The notes beneath the pieces were generated by a model, which was given only the letters and a program-made list of their open reading frames with translations, was not told where the DNA came from and searched no databases. Positions 16,668 through 32,037 of a stretch of DNA of 64,000 nt are shown here, piece after piece; the first letter of the stretch is position 1; every line of letters starts with the position of its first letter. The stretch is from Niveispirillum sp048066115 (GTDB taxonomy: Bacteria > Pseudomonadota > Alphaproteobacteria > Azospirillales > Azospirillaceae). Location: assembly GCF_048066115.1 (NCBI RefSeq), contig NZ_JBLTYX010000006.1, positions 62,001 through 126,000 on the forward strand, written 5' to 3'. Position numbers and translations under genes: made by a program.

Positions 16668-18028
16668 TCGGCGGCCGGTTGCAGCCACCCGCCCAAATCC
16701 ACCAGCGCCCGCGACGTGTACGCCTTCTTCCGGTCCTTGCCGTGCAGTTCCTTGCCGTTGGCCTGCCGTTCCGTGATCGGCGGGAACAGGCCGAAATTGA
16801 CGTTCATCGGCTGGAACGTCTCGGCCTCGGCGCCGCCCGTGATATGGGCCAGGAGGGCGCCCAGCGCCGTGGTGCGCGGGGGCAGGGAGGGCTCGGTGCC
16901 CAGCCGGTCGGCAGCGGCGAAGCGGCCGGCCAGCATGCCGACGGCGGCGCTTTCCACATAGCCCTCGCAGCCGGTGATCTGGCCGGCGAAGCGCAGGCGG
17001 GGCATGGCCTTCAGGCGCAGGGCACCGTCCAGCAGGCGCGGGGAGTTGATGAAGGTGTTGCGGTGCAGGCCGCCAAGCCTGGCGAACTCGGCATTTTCCA
17101 GGCCGGGGATCATGCGGAATACCCGGACCTGTTCGGCATATTTCAGCTTGGTCTGGAACCCGACCAGATTATAGAGCGTGCCCAGGGCGTTATCCTGGCG
17201 CAGCTGCACCACGGCGTGGGAACGGCCGCCGGTATGCGGGTTGGTCAGGCCCACGGGCTTCATGGGGCCGTAACGCAATGTGTCGACACCGCGTTCGGCC
17301 ATCACCTCGATCGGCAGGCAGCCTTCGAAATAGGGGGTGTTCTTCTCCCATTCCTTGAAGTCACCCTTCTCGCCATCGATCAGCGCCTGGATGAAGGCCT
17401 GATACTGCTCCTTGTCCATGGCGCAGTTGATATAGTCCTTGCCGGTGCCGCCGGGCCCGACCTTGTCGTAGCGCGACTGGAACCAGGCCTTGGACAGGTC
17501 GATGCTGTCGGTATGGATGATGGGGGCGATGGCGTCGAAGAAGCTGAGCTGCTCCTCGCCGGTGAAGGCGCGGATGGCCTCGCCCAGCTTCATGCTGGTC
17601 AGCGGGCCGGTGGCGATGATCACGCTGTCCCACTCTTCCGGCGGGATGCCGGCGACCTCTCCGCGTTCCACGGTGACCAGCGGGTGGCTGGTCAGGGTGG
17701 CGGTGACATGTTCGGCGAAATGGTCGCGGTCCACGGCCAGCGCCCCGCCGGCCGGTACCTTGTGCGTGTCGGCCGATGTCAGGATCAGCGATCCGCAGCG
17801 CCGCATCTCTTCATGCAGCAGGCCGACGGCGTTGAATTCCGCATCGTCGGAGCGGAAGGAGTTGGAACAGACCAGCTCCGCGAAATGCTCCGTCTGATGC
17901 GCGTCGGTTTTCACCACCGGGCGCATCTCGTGCAGGATGACGGGGATGCCGGCCTGGGCGATCTGCCAGGCGGCTTCGCTGCCGGCCATGCCGGCGCCGA
18001 TGACGTGGATGGGTTTGTGCTGGGTCAT
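16664..18028 (-). CDS. trmFO: Methylenetetrahydrofolate--tRNA (uracil-5-)-methyltransferase
   Basis: A 454-residue folate- and FAD-dependent enzyme making 5-methyluridine at position 54 of tRNA. The FAD motif is at the N-terminus (HVIGAGMAGSEAAWQIAQAG), followed by LHEMRP, FAELVCSNSFRSD with a conserved Cys, and ALAVDRDHF. The C-terminal block GLFPPITERQANGKELHGKDRKKAY is characteristic. The start at 18028 is the conserved one; an upstream extension in frame is not. Four-base overlap with the following small membrane protein gene. Confidence 0.96.
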   Translation of the reverse strand: MTQHKPIHVIGAGMAGSEAAWQIAQAGIPVILHEMRPVVKTDAHQTEHFAELVCSNSFRSDDAEFNAVGLLHEEMRRCGSLILTSADTHKVPAGGALAVDRDHFAEHVTATLTSHPLVTVERGEVAGIPPEEWDSVIIATGPLTSMKLGEAIRAFTGEEQLSFFDAIAPIIHTDSIDLSKAWFQSRYDKVGPGGTGKDYINCAMDKEQYQAFIQALIDGEKGDFKEWEKNTPYFEGCLPIEVMAERGVDTLRYGPMKPVGLTNPHTGGRSHAVVQLRQDNALGTLYNLVGFQTKLKYAEQVRVFRMIPGLENAEFARLGGLHRNTFINSPRLLDGALRLKAMPRLRFAGQITGCEGYVESAAVGMLAGRFAAADRLGTEPSLPPRTTALGALLAHITGGAEAETFQPMNVNFGLFPPITERQANGKELHGKDRKKAYTSRALVDLGGWLQPAAE

Positions 18029-18146
18029 GGCGCAGGGTTTGGCGCGGCGCGGCGCGGACGTCAAGTGCTGAGGGTGGAATTGTTGTCGGTTGCTCCCTCC
18101 ATCATCCTTGGAGGAAACCATTTAACCCATTGCCTCTCCATGCTTT

Positions 18147-18225
18147 CCCCGCGAAGGCGGGGATCCAGGGGCCACAGGCCCGACGGTGGTTCCAAGCGGC
18201 CCCTGGGCCCCCGCTTTCGCGGGGG
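18147..18225. repeat. Long inverted-repeat REP-like element
   Basis: CCCCGCGAAGGCGGGGATCC plus AGGGGCC pairs with GGCCCCTGG plus GCCCCCGCTTTCGCGGGG, a 27-bp near-perfect stem around a 25-base centre; each arm itself holds a small hairpin (CCCCGC..GCGGGG). Such 'CCCGCTTTCGCGGG' elements are common between genes in alphaproteobacteria. It lies upstream of trmFO. Confidence 0.8.
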
Positions 18226-18306
18226 AGGCAGCATTGTGCAAGTGTTGATGTCGGCGTCAGCCGATGAACCCTGGCAAAGTGAGTTGAGTCTGTAGGCGCC
18301 CCAGCC

Positions 18307-18465
18307 TCACCCCAACCGCTGCGGTTCCGGCTCATGCGGCGGGTCGGTGGGGGGCAGTTCGCGGTCGGGCGGGCCGCCGGGCTGGGGGGTGGGCTCCTCG
18401 CCGGGGGGCGGGACCTCCGTCTGGTCGGGCGGGGTGGAGCCGGGGAGCGGGGGGACGATGCCCAT
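18307..18465 (-). CDS. Small proline-rich protein (52 residues)
   Basis: MGIVPPLPGSTPPDQTEVPP begins a 52-residue protein in which almost a third of the residues are proline, ending EPEPQRLG. GGAG lies seven bases before the ATG, which is the main reason to call it real. No signal peptide. Expected to be intrinsically disordered. The reading frame also extends upstream, but without a good start. Function unknown; I have only moderate confidence that it is expressed. Confidence 0.55.
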   Translation of the reverse strand: MGIVPPLPGSTPPDQTEVPPPGEEPTPQPGGPPDRELPPTDPPHEPEPQRLG

Positions 18466-18595
18466 GATGGTTCTCCTTCGTTGCTGTCCCTGTCTGAACC
18501 CGCCGGCGGGGGGATTGTTCCTGTGTATTCGGGCGGCTGGACATTTCCGATATCGGATGTATTGTGCCGGGCCCTGAACGAATCCTGTTGCCATC

Positions 18596-19954
18596 ATGAC
18601 CGCGATCGCCTTTGCCGATGAGAGAATGCCCTGCCGGGTGAAGCGCCATGTGCGTGAGTTGGTGCGGCTGGCCGTGCCGGTGATCGTGGCGCAGGCGGGC
18701 GTGATCACCATGGCGCTGGTCGACACACTGATGGTGGGGCGGTACGACGCGCGGGAGCTGGCCTATTTCGGGCTGGCCAACATACCGGTCGGCGTGATGA
18801 TCGCGGTGATGATCGGCCTGCTGATGGGGGTGCTGATCCTGTCGGCCCAGGCGGTGGGCCGGGGGGAGGCGCATCTGACGGGCACCATCTGGCGCCGGTC
18901 GCTGCCCTATGCCCTGCTGATCGGTGGTGTGATCGGCGTGGGCAGCCTGTGGGGGGAGGAATTCCTGCTGGCCATGGGCCAGACGCCGGAACTGGCGGCG
19001 GGCGGCGGGCGGGTGATGTTCATCGTGGCGGCGGGGCTGCCGGCGGCCGGGCTGCATCTGGCCACCAGCCTGTATCTGGAGGGCATGAAACGGCCGATCC
19101 CCGGCATGGTGGCCATGCTGATCGGCAATGTCCTGAATGTCGGCCTGTGCTGGCTGCTGGTCTGGGGCCATTGGGGCTTTCCGGCGATGGGCGCGGCGGG
19201 GGCGGCCTGGGCCACCACCATCCTGCGCTGGCTGGGGGCCATAGGCCTGATCACCTATGTCTGGTGGCATCCGATGCGCGAGGTGTGGGGCATCCGGGGT
19301 GGGTTTGGCCGCTGGTGGCGCGATGCGGGGGAACAGCGCCGGGTGGGCTATGCCGCCGGCCTGTCCAACGGGCTGGAGGGCTCGGCCTTTGCCGCCCTCG
19401 GCCTGTTCGCGGGCTGGCTGGGGGCGGCGGCGATGGGGGCGTACACCATCGCGCTCTATCTGACGGCGCTGCCCTTCATGTGCGCGCTGGGGCTGGCATC
19501 GGCGACGTCGGTGCGGGTGGGCAATGCGTTCGGTGCGGGCGACCGGCGGGAGACGCGCTTTGCCGGCTGGACGGGGCTGGGCGTGGCGGCGGCGGGGCTG
19601 TCGGTTGTCGGGGTGTTCCTGCTGTCCTTCTCCGGCTTCATCGCCGGGCAGTTCAGCCATGATCCGGCGGTGGTGGCGCTGGCGGCACCGCTGCTGGTCA
19701 TCGCGGCCTGGCTGCTGGTCGCCGATGGCGGGCAGGTGGTGATGGCCCATGCGCTGCGGGCGCGCAACGATACCTGGGTGCCCACGGTGCTGCATTTCTT
19801 CAGCTATTACGGGGTGATGATCCCCGTGGCCTGGCTGCTGGCCTTCAAGGCGGGCTATGGGGTGACGGGGCTTTATGGCGGCATCTTCATTGCCAGCTTC
19901 GTGTCGGTGACGTTCCTGACCACGCGGTTCTGGTGGCTGTCGCGCAAGGGATGA
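18596..19954 (+). CDS. MATE-family multidrug/Na+ antiporter
   Basis: A 452-residue inner-membrane exporter with about 12 hydrophobic helices in two six-helix bundles. LVRLAVPVIVAQAGVITMALVDTLMVGRY is the classic NorM opening (split here across residues 22-50), and GLASATSVRVGNAFGAGDRR is the second-bundle motif. MATE proteins export cationic drugs or metabolites driven by Na+ or H+. Divergent from the small proline-rich gene; no regulator adjacent. Specific substrate not predictable. Confidence 0.92.
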   Translation: MTAIAFADERMPCRVKRHVRELVRLAVPVIVAQAGVITMALVDTLMVGRYDARELAYFGLANIPVGVMIAVMIGLLMGVLILSAQAVGRGEAHLTGTIWRRSLPYALLIGGVIGVGSLWGEEFLLAMGQTPELAAGGGRVMFIVAAGLPAAGLHLATSLYLEGMKRPIPGMVAMLIGNVLNVGLCWLLVWGHWGFPAMGAAGAAWATTILRWLGAIGLITYVWWHPMREVWGIRGGFGRWWRDAGEQRRVGYAAGLSNGLEGSAFAALGLFAGWLGAAAMGAYTIALYLTALPFMCALGLASATSVRVGNAFGAGDRRETRFAGWTGLGVAAAGLSVVGVFLLSFSGFIAGQFSHDPAVVALAAPLLVIAAWLLVADGGQVVMAHALRARNDTWVPTVLHFFSYYGVMIPVAWLLAFKAGYGVTGLYGGIFIASFVSVTFLTTRFWWLSRKG

Positions 19955-20022
19955 GGTGGGGAGACAGCGTCCAAGCCCGTTTCGTTGTTCGCACCCGCGA
20001 ATGATGCTACAAGGGCGTCCTT

Positions 20023-22776
<2,754 letters not shown>

Positions 22777-22787
22777 CGATGCGAGCG

Positions 22788-22817
22788 ACCGCCCGGGGCA
22801 AGAGACCCCCGGGCGGT
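22788..22817 (+). terminator. Hairpin after gyrA
   Basis: ACCGCCCGGGG and CCCCGGGCGGT form a perfect 11-bp GC stem around an 8-base loop, 12 bases after the gyrA stop. No T tract follows, so it may act as an imperfect terminator or stabilise the mRNA. Confidence 0.55.
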
Positions 22818-22887
22818 TCCGGTACAAGTCTTCGGGCCATGGACCCGGGACGGCCGGTGCGAAGCCTAGAGAGGGGAAGAGAGGATC

Positions 22888-23409
22888 ATGGCGGGATCGC
22901 GTATCGGCGTGTATCCGGGGACATTCGACCCGATTACCAACGGCCATTTAGACATCATCCAGCGCGCCGCCCGCATGGTGGATCATCTGATCGTGGGCGT
23001 GGCCAGCAATGCCGGCAAGGGCCCCCTCTACAGCACCGGGGAACGCGTGGCTCTGGTGGCGGGGGAACTGGCGACGCTGAACCAGCAGGGGTTCAGCGTG
23101 GAGGTGCGGCCCTTCGACAAGCTGCTGATGAAATTCGCGGTGGATTGCGGGGCCAGCGTCATCATCCGCGGCCTGCGCGCCGTGTCGGACTTCGAATACG
23201 AATTCCAGATGGCCGGCATGAACGCGCGCCTGAATCCGGCGGTCGATACGGTCTTCCTGATGGCGTCGGACAAGCACCAGTTCATCTCCTCGCGCTTCGT
23301 GAAGGAGATCGGGCGGTTGGGCGGCGATATCAGCCAGTTCGTCAGCCCGCGCGTGGCTAGCAGCCTCCAGGCTCGTTTCGATGCCGAAAAGGCAACGAGC
23401 CCGTCTTGA
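22888..23409 (+). CDS. coaD: Phosphopantetheine adenylyltransferase
   Basis: Catalyses the fourth step of coenzyme A synthesis, transferring AMP from ATP to 4'-phosphopantetheine to give dephospho-CoA. The 173-residue length is normal. The nucleotidyltransferase TxGH motif is T17-N-G-H20 in YPGTFDPITNGHLD; RGLRAVSDFEYEFQMA and ISSRFVKEIGRLGGD are the conserved substrate and signature blocks. GAGAGGAT precedes the ATG. It follows gyrA in the same direction but with a hairpin between. Confidence 0.97.
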   Translation: MAGSRIGVYPGTFDPITNGHLDIIQRAARMVDHLIVGVASNAGKGPLYSTGERVALVAGELATLNQQGFSVEVRPFDKLLMKFAVDCGASVIIRGLRAVSDFEYEFQMAGMNARLNPAVDTVFLMASDKHQFISSRFVKEIGRLGGDISQFVSPRVASSLQARFDAEKATSPS

Positions 23410-23499
23410 AGCCTTGCGTGGAATAGGGGTGCGGTGCCGCATTCCCGCTGTTGACGAGGGGCGCCTGCTTCCCTATGGTGCGCGCCACCTCGCGGGTAA

Positions 23500-23575
23500 G
23501 ATTCCGTAGCTCAGTCGGTAGAGCACGTGACTTTTAATCATGGGGTCGTGGGTTCGAATCCCACCGGAATCACCA
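23500..23575 (+). tRNA. tRNA-Lys (UUU)
   Basis: The acceptor stem GATTCCG pairs with CGGAATC, followed by A and an encoded CCA. The D arm (TAGCTCAGTCGGTAGAGCA), anticodon stem CGTGA/TCATG with loop CTTTTAA and anticodon TTT at 23533-23535, and T arm (GTGGGTTCGAATCCCAC) are all complete. A terminator follows. Confidence 0.98.
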
Positions 23576-23596
23576 TTCCGCCCGCATGGACATGAC

Positions 23597-23623
23597 AAGG
23601 CCCGGATGTTTTCCGGGCCTTTT
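23597..23623 (+). terminator. Rho-independent terminator after tRNA-Lys
   Basis: AAGGCCCGGA and TCCGGGCCTT form a perfect 10-bp stem with a 5-base loop, followed by TTT-CG-TTT. It lies 22 bases after the tRNA. Confidence 0.88.
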
Positions 23624-23823
23624 CGTTTGCGGCCTTGCAGCGGCGGCAACCGACTGAATCCCATATCTGAATGGTCATATCCGCATGGACCCACGCCGGT
23701 GATTGCGTTGAACCGGCGGTCCCGAACATAATCGCCGTACGGAAACCTTCCACCGTCGATGGCGCCCTGGCGTAGGGCGCGAGGGGCGGAGGGTTCCGCT
23801 TCTCTTGGTGGACGGACGCACCT

Positions 23824-27600
<3,777 letters not shown>

Positions 27601-27606
27601 ACGCCG

Positions 27607-29727
27607 TCATGACGGGTCGGACGCCGTCAGCGATGGCGGGCACAGCACGATGCACAGGCCGGCATTGTCGGACAGCAAGGTGCGTTCCAGGGTGAAGCCG
27701 GCATTGCGCAAACGGTCCAGCAGGGCCTGCTGGCCCTCCCGGTCGCGCAGCACGCCGAAGGTCCGCAGATTGATTATGACGCGGTCGAACAGGAAGAACA
27801 TGCGCAGGATGGCGTCGGCATGTTGTGCCGTCAGCCCGTTCACGATGTCGGTGCAAACCAGCAGGCGTCGCCCGCCCCCTGACAGCATCCCCCCATCGAA
27901 GGCGAAGGGGAACAGGCCGGAAATGAAGCGGACCCGTGATGCGGCATCGGGCCAGGCGGCCAGCGCCGGCCCGGTCAGGTCCTGGGCGGCGGCGTGCCGC
28001 CGGTTGTTGCACTCGTACCCCGTCACGCGCAGCCCGCAGGCGGCCAGCAGCCAGCAGAGGGGGCCCAGGCCGCTGCCCACCTCCACCACCATGTCCCCGG
28101 CCCCGGCGGTTTCGACCAGATAGCGGGCCATGGCCGTGTGGACGCGGTTGAACAGGCTACGCTTGTCGACCTGCCCGCGATAGAAATCGCCCGCCGCCTC
28201 TCCGGCATCGGGATCTTGCGCCAGCCATGCCTGCATGGCGGCAAGGCCGGCCTGTTCGACCTGGTGCTGGCGCAATTCCAGATGATGGATGCGCTGTTCC
28301 CCATCCATCGGTTCGTCATCAAGGGCGGGGGATGAGGGCATCCGCGTGACCGATGCCTCCGGCGGCAGGCCGGCGGCCCAGGCGGGGCGCGCGCCGCCAT
28401 AGGCCATGACAAGGTTGCGCAGCCCCCCGCGCCCGCCGATCACCGCCTCCGACCCGATCTCCGGTCCCAGCACGGCGCGGATGTCGGCGGGGGTCAGCGT
28501 GGCGGTGCCATCGGTGAAATCGGGCGATTGCCGGTGATGTTCCAGTACCACCAGCCGGTCGCAGGCGGCCGCCGCCAGCGGCAATATCCGGTTGAATACG
28601 TCGATGGGGCTGCCATAGCCATGCAGCAGGTGCAGGAAGATGGCGGGAACACGGGACGGTGGTGGCCCTTCAGCCAGAAAGCGCGCCAATGGCACGGTGC
28701 GCAGGCCGGGCAGGGTGGAGGGCGTTTCGTCCCGCGCGGTGATGTGCAGCCCGTCGGCCCCGTCCAGCCATCGCGCCACGGCGCGGAAGGACAGGACATG
28801 GTCGGTAAAGCGTTTCCAACCCGGCCGGCGGTTGCTGCGCACCTGTGGCGGCAGGGGCCGGCGGCCGCGCTGGTCCATCATGATGCGCAGGTCGAGCGGG
28901 CCGCAGCCCAGTTCCACCAGCCGCTGCCAGAGCGCTCCCAAGGGCGGGTGGCGCCGCACGAATCCGGGATTGAACAGGTTGGACGCCCAGAGCACCGTCG
29001 GCTCGTAGCGCCAGCGCATCAGGGCGGGTTCCAGCATCGTGGCCGCATCGCCGCACAGGAACGACAAAGGCAGCGTGGCCAGCAGGGTGCGCATCCGGGT
29101 GAAGCTGTCCTCGCTGCCCAGGAAACCCTGGCCATATCCCAGGCCGAAAACCGCCGGTCCGGTGGTGTCGTGGCTGTCCGGTAAAGGCAGCAGGGTCAGC
29201 AGATAGCGGTCGAACCCGCCCATCACCGCCGCATCGATGCGCAACCCATCGGCGGTGATGCTGGCATTCAGCCCGTACCGGTCGCGAAAGGCGGTACCAT
29301 CGAAACAGGCCAGCGACCAGAAATGCCGTTCGCGTTCGCCATGCAGGGCCGCATCCAGCGGGGTGCCGGCGCTGTTGGTATCGTCGAACGATGCCTGGTC
29401 CAGCGCCTCCCACGCCGCCGCGGGGGCGTGCAGGCACAGCAACCGCGACAGGAAATCCCGCCGGTCGGCGCTCTGTGCGATCAACGCGATGATGCGGCGC
29501 AGATGTTCCACCTGTGCCGGATTGATATCCAGGAACAGCACCTGCCGGATGGGCATGCGCAGGGACAGGCCATGCAGCACATCCAGTGCCCGGCCATTGG
29601 CGATGGCGACGAGGGAGACCGGCTCGCATCCCGGTTCGACATCGAACAGGGCCACGTCATTGCTGCTGAAATAATAGCCCTGGTCGTGGGACGGTGTTTC
29701 CGCCTGCTGCGCTATTGCTTCCGTCAT
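27607..29727 (-). CDS. Large protein with two SAM-binding-like domains, unknown function
   Basis: A 706-residue soluble protein. The N-terminal half opens with SSNDVALFDVEPG and has VSLVAIANGRALDVL then QVLFLDINPAQVEHL at residues 62-76; this strand-helix-strand with DINPAQ resembles DUF3419/BtaA-type 3-amino-3-carboxypropyl transferases. The C-terminal third has a class I methyltransferase motif near residue 545 (MVVEVGSGLGPLCWLL, then GYECNNRRHAAA). The middle is unassigned. The fusion of two Rossmann-like domains and lack of a recognisable catalytic signature prevent naming a reaction. It converges with the hybrid kinase gene, seven bases apart. The frame and start are good. Confidence 0.75.
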   Translation of the reverse strand: MTEAIAQQAETPSHDQGYYFSSNDVALFDVEPGCEPVSLVAIANGRALDVLHGLSLRMPIRQVLFLDINPAQVEHLRRIIALIAQSADRRDFLSRLLCLHAPAAAWEALDQASFDDTNSAGTPLDAALHGERERHFWSLACFDGTAFRDRYGLNASITADGLRIDAAVMGGFDRYLLTLLPLPDSHDTTGPAVFGLGYGQGFLGSEDSFTRMRTLLATLPLSFLCGDAATMLEPALMRWRYEPTVLWASNLFNPGFVRRHPPLGALWQRLVELGCGPLDLRIMMDQRGRRPLPPQVRSNRRPGWKRFTDHVLSFRAVARWLDGADGLHITARDETPSTLPGLRTVPLARFLAEGPPPSRVPAIFLHLLHGYGSPIDVFNRILPLAAAACDRLVVLEHHRQSPDFTDGTATLTPADIRAVLGPEIGSEAVIGGRGGLRNLVMAYGGARPAWAAGLPPEASVTRMPSSPALDDEPMDGEQRIHHLELRQHQVEQAGLAAMQAWLAQDPDAGEAAGDFYRGQVDKRSLFNRVHTAMARYLVETAGAGDMVVEVGSGLGPLCWLLAACGLRVTGYECNNRRHAAAQDLTGPALAAWPDAASRVRFISGLFPFAFDGGMLSGGGRRLLVCTDIVNGLTAQHADAILRMFFLFDRVIINLRTFGVLRDREGQQALLDRLRNAGFTLERTLLSDNAGLCIVLCPPSLTASDPS

Positions 29728-29812
29728 TTACGGATGCGATCCCCGCCTTTGAGTCTGAACGGCGGCGGCACGATAGATCAGCCGTGCCGGTAATGGGAAG
29801 TCGCAACCGGTT

Positions 29813-30979
29813 TCAGCGCAGGGCCGCCACCGGCACCCGTGTCACCTGCACATCCTCCTTGTTGGTGGTGTAGGCGACATAGAGATGGCCGTTCCAGACG
29901 AGGCTCTTGGGATAATGGAAGCCCGGCCGCTTGTACCGGCCGGCGAAGCGCAGCGGCTGCAGGTCGGCCGTGCCGCGCAGCAGGAAGGCGCGGGTGAACA
30001 GCTTGCCGTCGGTGGACAGGGTCAGGGCTAGCGGGATACGCGCCTTGTCATGGCTGACGGCGGTGGCCAGGAAGGCGGTGCCGTCGGGCAGGTTGCCGGC
30101 ACTCTGCTTGGCCCGTGCATCGGGCATGTCGGTCAAAGTGGGCTGTGACCAGCTTTCCCCGCCATCGCAGCTTTCCGAGGCGAGCGTGCGGAAGCTTTCG
30201 GCCTGATCGCGGAACACCATGGTGGCGCAGGCGCCGTGAAGGAACAGGCTGGGTTCCAGTTCGCGGCTGACCCGCCCCTCATGCGGCAAATTTTCGAACC
30301 TTCCGCGCACCCAGCCGGACACGGCCAGCGGGTCGTCGGTGTAGAAGGGGGCGACGATCATGCCCGGCCGTTGATGGAAGGCGGTGATGATGCGCCCGCC
30401 GGGCAGGGCGTGCGGGTCCTGTTCGATGATGCCCTCGACCGGCTTGCCATCCTGGCCCATGACGCGGCGGGGCGGGGACCAGTTTTCCCCATCCTCGCTG
30501 ATCCGGTATTCGGCATAGCCGCCATCGCCGGACTGGAAGCCGGTGGGCCAGACATTGGTGAAGGCGACCAGCCTTTGCCCGTCCGTCCACCAGCCGCCGT
30601 TGGACCGCATCTGTCCCGGCACGGTGGCCGGCGGCGACAGGATGGCGGGCGGGGTCCAGGTCCTGCCGCCATCATCGCTGTGGCTGTGGGCGATCCAGGT
30701 GTCCAGCGTATCCTCATCGCGCTGCGACACCTGCCATTGCGCATGGAGGCGGCCGTTGAATGCCACCAGCACGACGCCGTTATGGAACAGGTCGCTGCCG
30801 GCGCTGGGGGCATGGATGGTGAAGGTTTCGGTACCGGGTGCCGGCTTCAGGCCCAGATCGCCGGGTCGGGTGGCATCGAACAGGCCGGGGGCGACGGCGA
30901 AGGGCGCTTCCTGCGCTGTGGTGGACACCGGTGTCATCAGGCCGAGGGCCAGCAGCAGGGGGATGAGGCGGCTTTGCAT
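29813..30979 (-). CDS. Secreted sialidase-fold (BNR repeat) protein
   Basis: A 388-residue exported protein: signal peptide (LIPLLLALGLMTPVSTTAQ) then a six-bladed propeller with three clear Asp-boxes, SDDGGRTWTPP at 101-111, SEDGENWSPP at 161-170 and SCDGGESWSQP at 270-280. The fold is shared by exo-alpha-sialidases, rhamnose/glucuronate lyases and other glycan-acting enzymes; I see no clear sialidase arginine triad, so the substrate is open. Its ATG overlaps the stop of the preceding HTH-protein gene (TGATG), so the two are translated together. Confidence 0.85.
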   Translation of the reverse strand: MQSRLIPLLLALGLMTPVSTTAQEAPFAVAPGLFDATRPGDLGLKPAPGTETFTIHAPSAGSDLFHNGVVLVAFNGRLHAQWQVSQRDEDTLDTWIAHSHSDDGGRTWTPPAILSPPATVPGQMRSNGGWWTDGQRLVAFTNVWPTGFQSGDGGYAEYRISEDGENWSPPRRVMGQDGKPVEGIIEQDPHALPGGRIITAFHQRPGMIVAPFYTDDPLAVSGWVRGRFENLPHEGRVSRELEPSLFLHGACATMVFRDQAESFRTLASESCDGGESWSQPTLTDMPDARAKQSAGNLPDGTAFLATAVSHDKARIPLALTLSTDGKLFTRAFLLRGTADLQPLRFAGRYKRPGFHYPKSLVWNGHLYVAYTTNKEDVQVTRVPVAALR

Positions 30980-32028
30980 CAGGCATTGTCCTGGTGATGG
31001 CCGCCATCGGTCACGCGGCGGCGGAGATTGCCCACGGTTTGGGGAGAGACACCGACGCGGCGTGCGATCTCCCGGTCGGGCAGGGCGGCCATGGCGGGAT
31101 CGGCCAGGATGCGGATCACTTCCTCCCGCCGTTCCGAGGCGGTGCGGAAATGGCTGGGCTGCCCGCCATCGGCGTCGTTGCCGTCCTGACCGCGGGCGGC
31201 GCGGTCCAGCCCGGCCAAGTGGCGCAGGTCGGCCAGGATCGCCGCCTCGACCCAGCTGCCGCGCCCGCTATGCGCGCGCCAATATTCGGCGCGGGCCAGC
31301 GCGTCCTGGATATTGGCGGCGCGCAGCCCATGTTCGACCAGCCGGCGGATGGCGATGGCGCGGGCATAGGCCGGCAGGTCCAGATGCAGGGTGGGGTCGA
31401 CATCGTCGGCCACAACCTGCCCGTCCATGCCGCGCATCGATGCGATCTCCGCCCCCCGCCGTTCCCAATATTCCAGTTCCGCCATGGCGCCGGCGACACT
31501 GGTTGGCAGGGAATAGGCGGTTTCCACCGCGCGGCGGATTTCCGGCGGCATGTGGCGCGGCAGGCTGGCGCTGGTCCAGCCAGACAGGCTGCGCGTCCAG
31601 CGCTCATTGGGGGCATCCTGGGCCACCGACCAGCGGGCCACGGCGGTGCGCAGCAGCTTTTCCCGCGAACAGGGCGCTAGCACCGCATCGCGCCCGCCAT
31701 GGCGGCCCAGCACCACCTGCGGATCGGGGATACCGGTGCGTGTCCGCCGGCCCCGGAAGTCGGGACGGGGCGGCGGGGCGGCGGTCGGGGCGGGAGCGGG
31801 GGACGGAGGAGGGGAAGGCGGTGGGGCAGGGGCCGGTGGCGGGGCCGGTGGGGCGGGCGTACCCGTCTCCATCAGCATGGTGGCCAGGTCGGCGAAGCGC
31901 TTGCCATCACGGGCCAGCAGGCGCCGCGCGCTTTCAATGGCGGCCGCCGCCTCGCCCTCGTTCGAGCTGTCGACCAGGGCCAGCACCTTGCCCAGTTTCA
32001 CCAGATCCAGCATGCGCCAACCGTCCAT
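30979..32028 (-). CDS. DUF2786-like / HTH protein, possible regulator
   Basis: A 349-residue protein in three parts. Residues 10-50 (LGKVLALVDSSNEGEAAAAI, then ESARRLLARDG) resemble the DUF2786 helical motif. A Pro/Ala linker of about 35 residues follows (58-92). The rest is helical, ending in a helix-turn-helix (DREIARRVGVSPQTVGNLRRR, about residues 318-338) like those of ParB-type or MerR-like DNA binders. Translational coupling with the sialidase-fold gene suggests it regulates or accompanies it. A 17-bp palindrome covers its own start codon. A start at the ATG for MLDLV (32013) is also possible. Confidence 0.72.
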   Translation of the reverse strand: MDGWRMLDLVKLGKVLALVDSSNEGEAAAAIESARRLLARDGKRFADLATMLMETGTPAPPAPPPAPAPPPSPPPSPAPAPTAAPPPRPDFRGRRTRTGIPDPQVVLGRHGGRDAVLAPCSREKLLRTAVARWSVAQDAPNERWTRSLSGWTSASLPRHMPPEIRRAVETAYSLPTSVAGAMAELEYWERRGAEIASMRGMDGQVVADDVDPTLHLDLPAYARAIAIRRLVEHGLRAANIQDALARAEYWRAHSGRGSWVEAAILADLRHLAGLDRAARGQDGNDADGGQPSHFRTASERREEVIRILADPAMAALPDREIARRVGVSPQTVGNLRRRVTDGGHHQDNA

Positions 32029-32037
32029 ATTGGACGG
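32021..32037. promoter_or_regulatory. Palindrome over the start codon of the HTH gene
   Basis: CCGTCCA-TAT-TGGACGG is a perfect 7-bp inverted repeat with a 3-base centre. It contains the ATG at 32026-32028 on the minus strand. It could be an operator bound by the HTH product or an mRNA hairpin occluding the start. Confidence 0.4.

Noticed and set aside
18147..18225. Possible insertion-sequence end or small RNA gene.
   Set aside because: No transposase or promoter is adjacent, and the structure matches common intergenic REP-like repeats.
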